DNA of 16,358 bases from NCBI GenBank assembly GCA_035934535.1, contig DASYXS010000124.1:1-16358 (forward strand), read 5' to 3'. Source of the stretch: DASSJF01 sp035934535 (GTDB lineage: Bacteria > Sysuimicrobiota > Sysuimicrobiia > Sysuimicrobiales > Segetimicrobiaceae). Positions 1 to 7,079 of this stretch are shown here, piece by piece; position 1 is the stretch's first letter; every line of letters begins with the position of its first letter. The notes beneath the pieces are model-generated. The model was not told the origin of the DNA and did no database searches. It was given only the letters and a program-made list of their open reading frames with translations. The position numbers and the translations under genes were made by a program.

Positions 1-77
1 CGGACCTTGTTGACGATCCGGCGCCACTGATCTTCGGACCACTGCCACGGTTCCAGGACAGGCGTCTGCGTACTCAT
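1..77 (-). CDS. 5' end of a gene leaving the window, possibly polysaccharide deacetylase/allantoinase-like
   Basis: Only the first 25 codons are present; the rest lies beyond the left edge. The ATG at 77-75 is preceded by a strong purine-rich ribosome binding site (complement of the pyrimidine run at 81-89), so the start is well supported. The peptide begins MSTQTPVLEPWQWSEDQW and continues RRIVNKV. A Trp/Arg-rich lead-in of this kind reminds me of polysaccharide-deacetylase family proteins (the NodB fold, which includes PuuE-type allantoinases), but that is recollection and no catalytic residue is inside the window. The gene is divergent from the MFS/ring-opening hydrolase unit, so both may share the 78-233 control region. 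An allantoinase-like enzyme would suit the cyclic-amide theme of the neighbourhood. The reading frame is fairly sure, the function is not. Confidence 0.6.
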   Translation of the reverse strand, partial: MSTQTPVLEPWQWSEDQWRRIVNKV

Positions 78-233
78 AACTCCCTCCCTTGTGGGTACGT
101 TTTGGAAGCCGCGCACCCGGTCGAACCACCACCGCTCGTCACGGCCGGCCCGGTGCCACCCAGGAATTCGCACGGAAAGTGGTGAAACGCCGCGACGCTC
201 GAGGCGCCTTCAGGGTTGGAGGGAGGAGAAACG
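78..233. promoter_or_regulatory. Divergent intergenic control region
   Basis: This 156-nt gap separates the minus-strand gene starting at 77 from the MFS gene starting at 234, so it must hold promoters for both directions. Both ends carry good Shine-Dalgarno sequences: the complement of 81-89 for the left gene, and the GGAGGGAGGAG run at 218-228 for the MFS gene. A small interrupted palindrome (GGTG C CACC, 152-160) and scattered CCACC/GGTGG words could be operator half-sites, but this is weak. I see no convincing -35/-10 pair. ORFs crossing the region in other frames look like GC-rich shadows. Confidence 0.4.
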
Positions 234-1541
234 ATGGCACAGCGTGTCATCCCCGGAGCCCAACATGATCCCTCGGAAGTGGTCGCGACAGTCCCGATCG
301 CCGCCGGCACGGTAGGAACCATCATCGAGTGGTACGATTTTGCCGTCTACGCGTACTTCGCCTCATTCCTCGGCAACAACTTCTTTCCTTCGACGGTGCC
401 CTACCGGTCGCTGCTGCTCAGTTTCGCCGTGTTTGGCGTCGGCTTTTTCATGCGCCCTGTGGGCGCGTTCGTCTTCGGCCACCTCGGCGACAAGGTCGGC
501 CGCCGCAACGCTCTCGCCGCGACGATCATCCTCATGGGCGTCGCGACGTTCCTCGTTGGGGTCCTCCCCACGTACGCCCAGATCGGCATTCTGGCTCCCG
601 TCCTGCTCGTGGTACTCCGCCTGTTCCAGGGTTTTTCCGCCGGCGGCGAGTGGGCCGGGGCGGCCGCGTTTCTCGTGGAGTACGCGCCGCCTCAGCGCCG
701 CGGATACATTGGGAGCCTGCAGCAGGTCAGCGTGGGAGGCGGCTTTCTGCTGGGGTCTGCGATCGCGACGCTGCTCACGTCCGTGATGTCGCCCGCGGCC
801 CTCGCCGGATGGGGATGGCGGATTCCGTTCCTGTCCGGCCTCGTGATGGCGGCGGTCGGGCTCTACCTGCGGCTGGCCATCGAGGAGACGCCGATGTTCC
901 GCGCGATCCAAAAGGCGGGTGAGATCGCAGCCGCGCCGATCGCGGAGGCGTTCGGAAAACATTGGAAGCGCCTGCTGATCGTCATCGGATTCACGGTAAG
1001 CGGGACGGTCGCCTACTACGTCTTCCTCGTCTACTTCCCCACCTACGTCGCCACCGTGCTGAAGCTGCCGCTGCGCACGGCGTCCACCATCAACACGATC
1101 GGGCTGATCTTCTTCTTGATCATGGTACCGCTCCTCGGCATCCTCTCCGATCGCATCGGCCGGCGGCCGATTCTGCTCGCGCACGGCGCGGCGGCGATCA
1201 TTCTGCCGATCCCGATCTTCCTGTTGATGGCATCGCGGAGCTTCGGCGCGATCCTTATCGCGCAGATCATCGGCGTGTTCATCCAGGCGCTGTTCTCGGG
1301 CGCGTGCGTCGCCGCATACGTGGAGATGTTCCCGACCCGCGTCCGCTACACGTCGATCTCGGTGCCCTACAACCTCACCGTCGCCGCGTTCGGCGGCACG
1401 GCGCCCTTCATCGCCACCTATCTTGTGACCACGACGAAGAACAACCTGTCGTTTACCTACTATCTGATCGCGGCCGGCATCGTCTCCTTCTTGACCTACC
1501 TGCTGGCGTTGAAGGAAACCTACCGGAGCGAGCTCGCGTGA
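234..1541 (+). CDS. MFS transporter, metabolite:H+ symporter (MHS) family
   Basis: A 435-residue inner-membrane secondary transporter, likely importing an organic acid or related small metabolite with protons. MHS hallmarks are present: EWYDF at residues 32-36, RPVGA at 74-78, the MFS loop 2-3 motif GHLGDKVGRR at 82-91, RLFQGFSAGGEW at about 129-140, and a second-half copy of the loop motif (GILSDRIGRRP). Length matches ShiA/KgtP/ProP-type carriers, and about 12 hydrophobic segments are visible. The frame is open from a TTG at 216, but the ATG at 234 sits 5 nt after the GGAGGGAGGAG ribosome binding site, which lies inside the extended version, so 234 is the start. The ring-opening hydrolase follows after 30 nt in the same direction, suggesting that this porter takes up its substrate or a related heterocycle or acid. 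The substrate cannot be told from sequence. Confidence 0.93.
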   Translation: MAQRVIPGAQHDPSEVVATVPIAAGTVGTIIEWYDFAVYAYFASFLGNNFFPSTVPYRSLLLSFAVFGVGFFMRPVGAFVFGHLGDKVGRRNALAATIILMGVATFLVGVLPTYAQIGILAPVLLVVLRLFQGFSAGGEWAGAAAFLVEYAPPQRRGYIGSLQQVSVGGGFLLGSAIATLLTSVMSPAALAGWGWRIPFLSGLVMAAVGLYLRLAIEETPMFRAIQKAGEIAAAPIAEAFGKHWKRLLIVIGFTVSGTVAYYVFLVYFPTYVATVLKLPLRTASTINTIGLIFFLIMVPLLGILSDRIGRRPILLAHGAAAIILPIPIFLLMASRSFGAILIAQIIGVFIQALFSGACVAAYVEMFPTRVRYTSISVPYNLTVAAFGGTAPFIATYLVTTTKNNLSFTYYLIAAGIVSFLTYLLALKETYRSELA

Positions 1542-1571
1542 GGCGCCCGGCGCCGGTGACGTGACGGTCCG

Positions 1572-2687
1572 ATGTTCGCCGCGGAAGTCTACAGATTCCC
1601 GATGGCGTCGCCCGACGACGTCGAGCCGCTCAAGACGCTCTTCAACACGGGGGCGCTCAGAGCCGACGAGGTCGTCGCGATCATCGCGAAGACGGAGGGA
1701 AACGGCCGGGTCAACGACTTCACCCGGCAGTACGCGGTGGAGTCGTTCGCGCGGTGTCTCGCCGGCTCGATGGGCGCTTCAATAGAAGATATCAGGGGGC
1801 GCGTCGCCCTGGTGGGCTCGGGCGGTTGCGAAGGGGTGATGACCCCGCACGCCGTCGTGCTGGCGAGGCGCGTCTCGCGCGGGCCGGGCGCCGGCGAGAA
1901 GCGCCTCGCGGTCGGCGTCGGCTTCACGCGAGAGCTCCTGCCCGAGGAAGTCGGCACGCTGGAGCAGGTGCACGCGGTCGCCGCGGCCGTCAGGGACGCG
2001 ATGACCGGCGCCGGCATTGCGGACGCCGGCGGCGTGAAATATGTCCAGGTGAAGTGCCCGCTCCTTACCTCGGAGCGGATCAACGCGGCCCGCGACCGCG
2101 GCCGGAAGGTCAAGACAACCAACACGCTGGCCTCGTTGGGCTTCTCCAACGGGGCCAGCGCTCTCGGGGTGGCCATTGGGCTCGGCGAAATCCGGCCGGG
2201 CGACGTGCGGGAGGCCGATATCTGCGCGCGGGAGGATCTCTTCTCGCGCTACGCATCGAGCTCGGCCGGCGTCGAGCTGATGCACGGAGAGGTCGTGCTT
2301 ATCGGCAACGCCGCGGAGTGGAACAGCCCCTACCGCGCCGGCCACGCGGTCTTGCACGATCTCATCGATGCGGACGGCGTGCGCGCCGCGCTGCGCGATG
2401 CCGGTCTGGATTTTGAGTGCGCTCCGAGCGCCGCGGACCGCCGCCGCATCGCGGCGGTGTTTGCCAAGGGGACGGTGTCCGTCGACGGCAGGGTCCGCGG
2501 CCGCCGCACGACCCTGCTCACCGACTCCGATCTGAACACCCGTCCCGCGCGCGCGGTCCTGAACGCCGTCGTCGCGTCGGTCGTCGGCGACCCGGCGGTC
2601 TACGTCTCGGCCGGATGGGGGTATCACCAGGGTCCCGTCGGCGGCGGCCTGGTTGCGGCGATCGTGCGGGTCGAGGACAAACGCTGA
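1572..2687 (+). CDS. Ring-opening amidohydrolase, cyanuric acid hydrolase/barbiturase family
   Basis: This 371-residue protein belongs to the small AtzD/barbiturase family, which hydrolyses one amide bond of a cyclic imide (cyanuric acid to carboxybiuret, or barbiturate to ureidomalonate). The family has three similar domains, each giving a Lys and a Ser to a pseudo-threefold active site. All three pairs are visible: K40 (AKTEGNG) with S83 (GSGGCEGVMTPH), K161 (VQVKCPLL) with a Ser in ASSSAG (229-231), and K299 (AKGTVSVDG) with S346 (VSAGWGYHQGPVGGG). Length equals the family norm. The start at 1572 has no strong ribosome binding site but gives the expected N-terminus (AEVYRFPMASPDD), and the gene lies 30 nt after the MFS gene, so coupling is likely. 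The Cys in GGCEG replaces a residue that is Thr in the AtzD I recall. Choice between cyanuric acid, barbiturate or another ring is open; the hydantoinase and nitrilase neighbours favour a pyrimidine-like substrate. Confidence 0.9.
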   Translation: MFAAEVYRFPMASPDDVEPLKTLFNTGALRADEVVAIIAKTEGNGRVNDFTRQYAVESFARCLAGSMGASIEDIRGRVALVGSGGCEGVMTPHAVVLARRVSRGPGAGEKRLAVGVGFTRELLPEEVGTLEQVHAVAAAVRDAMTGAGIADAGGVKYVQVKCPLLTSERINAARDRGRKVKTTNTLASLGFSNGASALGVAIGLGEIRPGDVREADICAREDLFSRYASSSAGVELMHGEVVLIGNAAEWNSPYRAGHAVLHDLIDADGVRAALRDAGLDFECAPSAADRRRIAAVFAKGTVSVDGRVRGRRTTLLTDSDLNTRPARAVLNAVVASVVGDPAVYVSAGWGYHQGPVGGGLVAAIVRVEDKR

Positions 2688-2702
2688 CCGGGCACCGCCC
2701 GG
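2688..2702 (+). repeat. Perfect hairpin directly after the ring-opening hydrolase stop codon
   Basis: CCGGGC, loop ACC, GCCCGG: a perfect 6-bp all-GC stem that starts on the first base after the TGA at 2685-2687 and ends 10 nt before the ATG of a 12-codon ORF. No T-run follows, so it is not a standard intrinsic terminator. It could pause ribosomes, protect the upstream message from 3' decay, or help set the relative expression of the hydrolase and the downstream oxidoreductase. Confidence 0.45.
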
Positions 2703-2712
2703 CCGAGCGGCT

Positions 2713-2751
2713 ATGACGGACATGTTACGGTTTTCGCCGATCGGGCCATGA
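2713..2751 (+). CDS. 12-codon leader ORF mimicking the N-terminus of the downstream LLM protein
   Basis: This short frame reads MTDMLRFSPIGP then TGA. The TGA overlaps the ATG of the next gene as ATGA (2748-2751), the usual geometry for translational coupling. The next protein begins MTDVLRFGAYLP, so 7 of 12 residues match in order (M, T, D, L, R, F, P), with Met/Val as a similar pair. Of the seven matching codons only ATG and CGG are identical; the others differ at the third position, or for Leu (TTA against CTG) at the first and third. It also contains TTA, a codon rare in DNA this GC-rich. It may be a translated leader peptide, a remnant of a duplicated start region, or the stump of a lost paralogue. 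No strong ribosome binding site precedes it, so expression is unproven. Confidence 0.4.
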   Translation: MTDMLRFSPIGP

Positions 2752-3767
2752 CCGATGTGCTGCGGTTCGGAGCGTATTTGCCCGCGTACGTGCTGCCCGG
2801 CGAGCCGCCTCCCGCCGTTGCCTTCCTTCAGGATTTCGCGCGGCGGGCGGAAGACCTCGGTTTTGACAGCCTCTGGGTCATCGACCATCTCTTTGAGGCG
2901 CCGCCGTCCTACCGCGTAGTGTTCATGGAACCCGTCAGTTCGCTCGCCCTGGTCGCCGGCGCCACGCGGCGGATCACCCTCGGGACGGGCATCCTCGTGC
3001 TTCCGCTCAGGGATCCCGTGTTGACGGCGAAGATGATCGCGACTCTCGATGCGGCGTCCGGAGGGCGTGTGATCTTTGGGGCCGGCGTAGGCTGGGACGA
3101 ACGCGAATACAATGCCTGTCAGGTGCCGAAGGGAACCCGGGGCCGGCGGATGGATGAGATGCTCGCCATCATCAAGGGCCTGTGGAGCGAAGACGTCTTC
3201 TCCTATCGAGGGCAGATCTTCGACGTCCCGGAGGTGCGGCTGCTCCCGAAGCCGGTCCAGAAGCCGCATCCGCCCATTTGGATCGCCGGCGGCACCGTCC
3301 CCGCCGGCACGAGCGGGCACATCACCAAAAGCAAGGGCTACGCGGCCGAGCGCTCCACACGGCGGGCCGGCCGCCTTGGGGACGGCTTCATGACCGCCTA
3401 CCGGTCATCTCCGGGCCTGGACATGTCCTGCCTCGTCGAAAGCTGGGCGATGGTGCGCCGGGCGGCTCGCGCGGCCGGGCGCGACCCGGCGCAGATCCGT
3501 TTCGCCCACCAGGATCACCTGCATATCGATCTCGACGCCGCCCCGGACCGGCTCGGTGCGGTGCTTGCCCGGTTCAGCCACAACTCCTACGCGGCCACCG
3601 CGCCGATGTACCTCATGGGCACGCCGGAGGACCTTATCCCGCGCATTCAGGCACGCATCGACGCCGGGGTGCAAGAGCTCACCTTCAACCTGCTGGCGCC
3701 GGACCCCAACCAGCTCGACCTGTTCGCGAAATACATCCGGCCGCATCTGCGTCCGCGAAGCTCATAG
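2748..3767 (+). CDS. LLM-class flavin- or F420-dependent oxidoreductase (copy 1)
   Basis: A 339-residue luciferase-like TIM-barrel protein; relatives are FMN monooxygenases or F420-dependent dehydrogenases/reductases. Typical motifs are visible: LGFDSLWVIDH (37-47), the strand with LGTGILVLPLRDP (78-90), GRVIFGAGVGWDEREY (106-121), PKPVQKPHPPIWIAGG (167-182) and RRAGRLGDGF (205-214). Between the last two lies an extra stretch of about 22 residues (TVPAGTSGHITKSKGYAAER) not seen in the two other LLM proteins of this window, which also look like a different subfamily. The start at 2748 overlaps the stop of the 12-codon leader ORF. As third gene of the plus-strand unit it probably oxidises or reduces the substrate, or a product, of the ring-opening hydrolase. 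It lacks the RutA motifs I know, so it is not an obvious uracil monooxygenase. Whether it uses FMN or F420 cannot be decided here. Confidence 0.88.
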   Translation: MTDVLRFGAYLPAYVLPGEPPPAVAFLQDFARRAEDLGFDSLWVIDHLFEAPPSYRVVFMEPVSSLALVAGATRRITLGTGILVLPLRDPVLTAKMIATLDAASGGRVIFGAGVGWDEREYNACQVPKGTRGRRMDEMLAIIKGLWSEDVFSYRGQIFDVPEVRLLPKPVQKPHPPIWIAGGTVPAGTSGHITKSKGYAAERSTRRAGRLGDGFMTAYRSSPGLDMSCLVESWAMVRRAARAAGRDPAQIRFAHQDHLHIDLDAAPDRLGAVLARFSHNSYAATAPMYLMGTPEDLIPRIQARIDAGVQELTFNLLAPDPNQLDLFAKYIRPHLRPRSS

Positions 3768-4943
3768 CGTCTCGAGGAGCCGCGCCACGAGGGCGCACCG
3801 GCGCGGCAGCTCGTCGACGACGACGTGTTCGTGGACCGCGTGCGCGCCGTCGCCGAAGCCGCCGATGCCGTCGATCGTCGGGCATCCCACCGCGGACGTG
3901 AAGTTGCCGTCGCTCACACCGCCCGTCCGTCCCTCCTCGAGCCCGAACCCCAACCCGGCCGCCAGCGCCTGCGCGTGCTTGAACAGCCCGACCACCGCGT
4001 CGGTCCGGACAAATGGAGGACGGTTGATGCCGCCGGTGACTTCGACGCCGGCGCCGGAGACGTGCGGCGCGCGATTAAGGATCCGGCGCGCCGCGCCTTC
4101 CAGCGCCTCGGGCGACCGTGCCCGCAGATCGATCGTCGCCGTTGCATGATCGGGAATGACGTTTGGCCGCGTTCCGCCCGTCGCCATGCAGACGCTTGCG
4201 GTCACACCCTTGCTGTAATCGGTCATCGCGTGGAGTTCCAGGATCTGGTGCGCCAGCTCTTCCAACGCGTTGATGCCCTGCTGGTGCGCGGCCCCCGCAT
4301 GCGCCGACCGCCCCGTGATCCGCATGTCAAACCGTCCCCACCCGCTGCGCTCCGTTTTCACGGCGCCGGTGGGAGCCGTTGACGGCTCGAGGCACAGCGT
4401 CGCGGCGCACGCCCGCGCGCATCGTTCAATAGTCGCGCGCGATGACGGGCTGCCGATCTCCTCGTCGCCCGTCAGCAAATACACCAGGGGCCTGCGCGGC
4501 TCGCGGCCAAGCCGCCGCAGCACGCGCAGGGCCGCGATGGGGAACACCACCCCCGATTTCATGTCGAAGATGCCGGGACCGTACGCCTTCCCGGACTCGA
4601 GTCGGTACGGCCGCTCCTGCAACGTCCCAAGGGGCCACACGGTGTCCAGGTGGCACAGCACCAACAGCGGGCGGCGATCGCCGTCGATCGGACTTCGGGG
4701 CGGGCCGGTTCTGCCGCCGACCTGCGCGGGCGGCTCCCATCGTCCGACCACGCAGTTTCCATACGTCGTGTTGGGGATCACTTCGACGCCACACCCCAGC
4801 GCCGCGAGCTTCTGCTCTAAGATTGCGGCCACGCCGTCGACGGCCGCCTTGTCCGTCGACGGCGACTCCAGCTCGACGAGCTGCCGGATCTCCTCCAGAA
4901 GGGACGACTTGTCGGCCTCCAGCGTCTTCAGCAGCTCATCCAA
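3762..4943 (-). CDS. M20-family metallopeptidase, carboxypeptidase G2-like
   Basis: A 393-residue di-zinc hydrolase of the M20A/ArgE-CPG2 type, which removes a C-terminal glutamate or cleaves N-acyl or N-carbamoyl amides. Metal and catalytic residues are all present: H98 and D100 (CHLDTVWPLG), D127 (GIFDMKSG), E161/E162 (TGDEEIGS), E186 (CLEPS), H371 (AHAVHE). GRSAHAG (211-217) is the usual lid/dimerisation motif. No signal peptide is evident, so it is probably cytoplasmic, unlike secreted CPG2. The start is TTG at 4943; a nearby ATG at 4939 is out of frame and hits a stop at once, while a strong AGGAGG (complement of 4953-4958) lies 9 nt before the TTG. The gene ends 6 bp into the oppositely directed LLM gene. 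It is last in the minus-strand array, where it could hydrolyse the N-acyl or N-carbamoyl product released by the ring-opening enzymes; that role is inference. Confidence 0.9.
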   Translation of the reverse strand: MDELLKTLEADKSSLLEEIRQLVELESPSTDKAAVDGVAAILEQKLAALGCGVEVIPNTTYGNCVVGRWEPPAQVGGRTGPPRSPIDGDRRPLLVLCHLDTVWPLGTLQERPYRLESGKAYGPGIFDMKSGVVFPIAALRVLRRLGREPRRPLVYLLTGDEEIGSPSSRATIERCARACAATLCLEPSTAPTGAVKTERSGWGRFDMRITGRSAHAGAAHQQGINALEELAHQILELHAMTDYSKGVTASVCMATGGTRPNVIPDHATATIDLRARSPEALEGAARRILNRAPHVSGAGVEVTGGINRPPFVRTDAVVGLFKHAQALAAGLGFGLEEGRTGGVSDGNFTSAVGCPTIDGIGGFGDGAHAVHEHVVVDELPRRCALVARLLETL

Positions 4944-5129
4944 TCGAAAGCGCCTCCTCTTCGAGCGCGTCGATCTCCGGGGTCGTCGTAGAGGACCTGT
5001 GTTCTACTTCCGAGGCCTCCCGCAGACGTCCTTCGCGCGGGTGAATCTCATCCACACTTCGCGGCGGGACAAGGGTCGGCCATCATCATCGCCGAGCACC
5101 TGATCTATCCGGCACCTGTGCTACGGTCG
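4944..5129 (-). promoter_or_regulatory. 186-nt gap before the M20 gene
   Basis: This is the longest gap inside the minus-strand array below the ABC genes, where other junctions are overlapping or under 45 nt. It ends in a strong Shine-Dalgarno (complement of 4953-4958) for the TTG-initiated M20 gene. I find no T-tracted terminator and no clear -35/-10 pair. The minus-strand frames hold only short Arg-rich peptides broken by stops. An internal promoter for the M20 gene is plausible, and a worn gene remnant is possible but unsupported. Confidence 0.3.
4953..4958 (-). promoter_or_regulatory. Strong AGGAGG ribosome binding site deciding a TTG start
   Basis: AGGAGG on the minus strand lies 9 nt before the TTG at 4943-4941. 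No in-frame ATG or GTG is nearby, so this site fixes the unusual start codon of the M20 gene. Confidence 0.7.
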
Positions 5130-6143
5130 CTAGAGTCTGGGAAGCACGCTCTTGGCAAAGAGTTGGATGATGGCACGCCTGTCGCTTCCCATGGGGATGA
5201 TGCCGACGTGGTCGATGCCGCAGGCCTGCAGCCGCCTGAGCTGCTCCACACACTCAGGCGGGGTCCCGGCCACCGCGTACCGTTCGACCATCCGATCGGG
5301 CACGATCCGGGAATGTTCCGAGCCAGCGGCCATGTGCTCGTACCAGTCGTACTGACCCTTGAGTTCGGCCGCCACCGCCTGCTCGTCGTCGGGTAGTCCT
5401 AACGGCTCGGCGTGCAGGATCGCGCGCGCGACGTGCGGCTTCACACCCGCGCGCGCCTGGGTGGCATCTGGCGACACGTTGAAGGGAACCCACCACACCA
5501 GCGCAATGTCGGACAGCCGGCGCCCCGAAGCCGATGCGCCCGCTTCGATATGGCCGAGCGCGATGCGTACCCGCTCGGGGGTCAGGCCAACGTACGACAC
5601 CACGCCATCGCACAACCGGCCGCCGTCGCGGAGCATCTTCGGGCCGCTTGAGCCGTAGTAGACCGGGATATCGACGGGGTGTTCGAGCCAGTCGAGCGCG
5701 ATCGCATGGCCATTCTCTCCTCGGCAAGGCTCCTTCCGCCAAAGTGCCCGCATGAGGGCTACGTGCTGCTCTAAGACCCTCCGTTTCATCGGCTTGAGAC
5801 CCAGCGTGTACACCGAGCTGTCGCCGATGCCCAGCCCGCAGAGCACCCGGCCGGGCCGCAGCTGCTCCAGGGTCGCCAGCGCGCTCGCGACCACGGTGGG
5901 ATGGCGGGTAATCGTGTTCGACACGCCGGTCCCGATGTTGATGGTCCCGCCTGCCGCGGCCACCGCCCCCATGATCACGAATGCATCCCGCCAGATCATG
6001 TGGGAGTCCGCAAACCAAATGGTGTCGAACCCCAATTCCTCCGCTTCCCGCACCAACGCCACGCAGTCCGGGCTGGGCAGCGCCGGGTGCACCTCGAGAT
6101 CCACCGCGAGCCGCGCGGCGCCGCGGGCCGGCGTGGGTGTCAT
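5130..6143 (-). CDS. LLM-class oxidoreductase, Mer-like (copy 2)
   Basis: A 337-residue luciferase-like protein closer to methylenetetrahydromethanopterin-reductase-type (F420) LLM proteins than copy 1. Visible features are EAEELGFDTIWFADSHMIWRD (33-53), TINIGTGVSNTITRHP (67-82) with the family's TRHP-like turn, LRPGRVLCGLGIGDSS (95-110), and VYYGSSGPKMLRDGGRLCDGV (161-181), where the phosphate of the flavin or F420 is usually held. It shares register and the GPKM motif at residues 167-170 with copy 3. Its ATG overlaps the TGA of the nitrilase upstream (ATGA, 6140-6143), so the two are translationally coupled and probably act on the same substrate. Members of this subfamily are often poorly characterised; reaction and cofactor are unknown here. 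Confidence 0.87.
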   Translation of the reverse strand: MTPTPARGAARLAVDLEVHPALPSPDCVALVREAEELGFDTIWFADSHMIWRDAFVIMGAVAAAGGTINIGTGVSNTITRHPTVVASALATLEQLRPGRVLCGLGIGDSSVYTLGLKPMKRRVLEQHVALMRALWRKEPCRGENGHAIALDWLEHPVDIPVYYGSSGPKMLRDGGRLCDGVVSYVGLTPERVRIALGHIEAGASASGRRLSDIALVWWVPFNVSPDATQARAGVKPHVARAILHAEPLGLPDDEQAVAAELKGQYDWYEHMAAGSEHSRIVPDRMVERYAVAGTPPECVEQLRRLQACGIDHVGIIPMGSDRRAIIQLFAKSVLPRL

Positions 6144-7042
6144 CCTCGGCGGGCGGTGCCCGCGGGAGACGCCGGGACGACGATCTCGGATCGAAGAATT
6201 GGCTCGTAGGCGTCCGGACGGCGCTCCCGGAAGAACCCCCAGACATCGCGAATCTTCTCGACGAGGGCGCGATCGACATCGAAGTGGACGATCTGGTCCC
6301 GATCGGGCTCGGCGCGGACGATCGGCTCCCCCCTTGGATTGAAGGCCACTGAGCTCCCGAAGTGCGGTCTACCGGCGAATCCGCCGATGTCGACTCCCAC
6401 CCGGTTGACGCCGCCGACATAGAGATTGTTGGCGATCGCATGTCCCCGCAGCTCGGCCTCCCAGGCGTCCCGTGCCGCCAGCCGCGAGGTGGCGGTGGGC
6501 ACGAGGATCACGTGGGCACCGTTGAGGGCCAGGATGCGCGCGGCTTCCGGAAAGTGCCGGTCGTAGCAGATGAGGATCCCCACGTTGACGCCAAACGGCG
6601 TGGGGAAAACCGGAAAGCCCAGATCGCCGCGCGAGAAATAGAACTGCTCGTCCGACTCCGTGTCACCGCGGTCCGGGGTCAGCGCCAGGCGCGGGATGCT
6701 CATCTTCCGGTATTTGCCGAGCACCGCGCCGTCGGCACCGATGACGGCCGCCGTGTTGAAGAACCGGGCGCCGTCCCGCTCGAAGATCGGATAGACGATC
6801 ACCGTGCCTGTCTCGCCGGCCACCGTTCGCATCCGGTCGACCGACGGGCCGGGGATCGTCTCCGCGTAGTCGAAGTGGCCGCGGTCGCGCTCGAAGCAGA
6901 AGTACATTGCCGTGCAGAGCTCGGAGAAGCAGACGATGTTCGCGCCGCCCTCGGCCGCCCGGCGCGCCATCGCCTCCGTCGTCCGGACATTGGTCTCTTT
7001 GTCGCGGTGAACACGAAACTGCGCGAGCGCTACGCGTGCCAT
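6140..7042 (-). CDS. Nitrilase-superfamily N-carbamoyl amidohydrolase (copy 1)
   Basis: A 300-residue carbon-nitrogen hydrolase resembling beta-ureidopropionase, N-carbamoylputrescine amidase and N-carbamoyl-D-amino acid amidase, which release CO2 and ammonia from ureido compounds. The Glu-Lys-Cys triad is visible: E41 (FSELCT), K113 (GKYRKMSIP) and C159 (GILICYDRHFPEAAR). The position after YRKx that is usually His is Ser here. An earlier in-frame ATG at 7048 exists, but the CGGGAGGG site (complement of 7049-7056) lies right against it and 6 nt before the ATG at 7042, so 7042 is the better start. It follows livF by 37 nt and overlaps the LLM gene downstream by 4 nt. It is clearly paralogous to the nitrilase at 15276-16154. 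It probably finishes the pathway by hydrolysing a carbamoyl product of the hydantoinase or a related ring opening. Confidence 0.9.
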   Translation of the reverse strand: MARVALAQFRVHRDKETNVRTTEAMARRAAEGGANIVCFSELCTAMYFCFERDRGHFDYAETIPGPSVDRMRTVAGETGTVIVYPIFERDGARFFNTAAVIGADGAVLGKYRKMSIPRLALTPDRGDTESDEQFYFSRGDLGFPVFPTPFGVNVGILICYDRHFPEAARILALNGAHVILVPTATSRLAARDAWEAELRGHAIANNLYVGGVNRVGVDIGGFAGRPHFGSSVAFNPRGEPIVRAEPDRDQIVHFDVDRALVEKIRDVWGFFRERRPDAYEPILRSEIVVPASPAGTARRG

Positions 7043-7048
7043 GTCCAT

Positions 7049-7056
7049 CCCTCCCG
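7049..7056 (-). promoter_or_regulatory. Ribosome binding site selecting the second ATG of the nitrilase gene
   Basis: CGGGAGGG on the minus strand directly abuts the ATG at 7048 but lies 6 nt before the ATG at 7042. Normal spacing therefore favours 7042, removing two residues (Met-Asp) from the longest frame. Confidence 0.6.
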
Positions 7057-7079
7057 TTGGTCCTGCCGGCTCGGCTGCT

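Noticed and set aside
2688..2702. Hairpin as an intrinsic terminator between hydrolase and LLM genes
   Set aside because: It is followed by GC-rich sequence and a coupled ORF rather than a T-run.
1779..3320. 513-codon minus-strand frame
   Set aside because: It is antisense to the ring-opening hydrolase and the LLM gene, with Arg/Asp/His-rich shadow composition.
2748..3767. LLM copy 1 as the uracil monooxygenase RutA
   Set aside because: The RutA sequence features I know are absent and no other rut genes are present.
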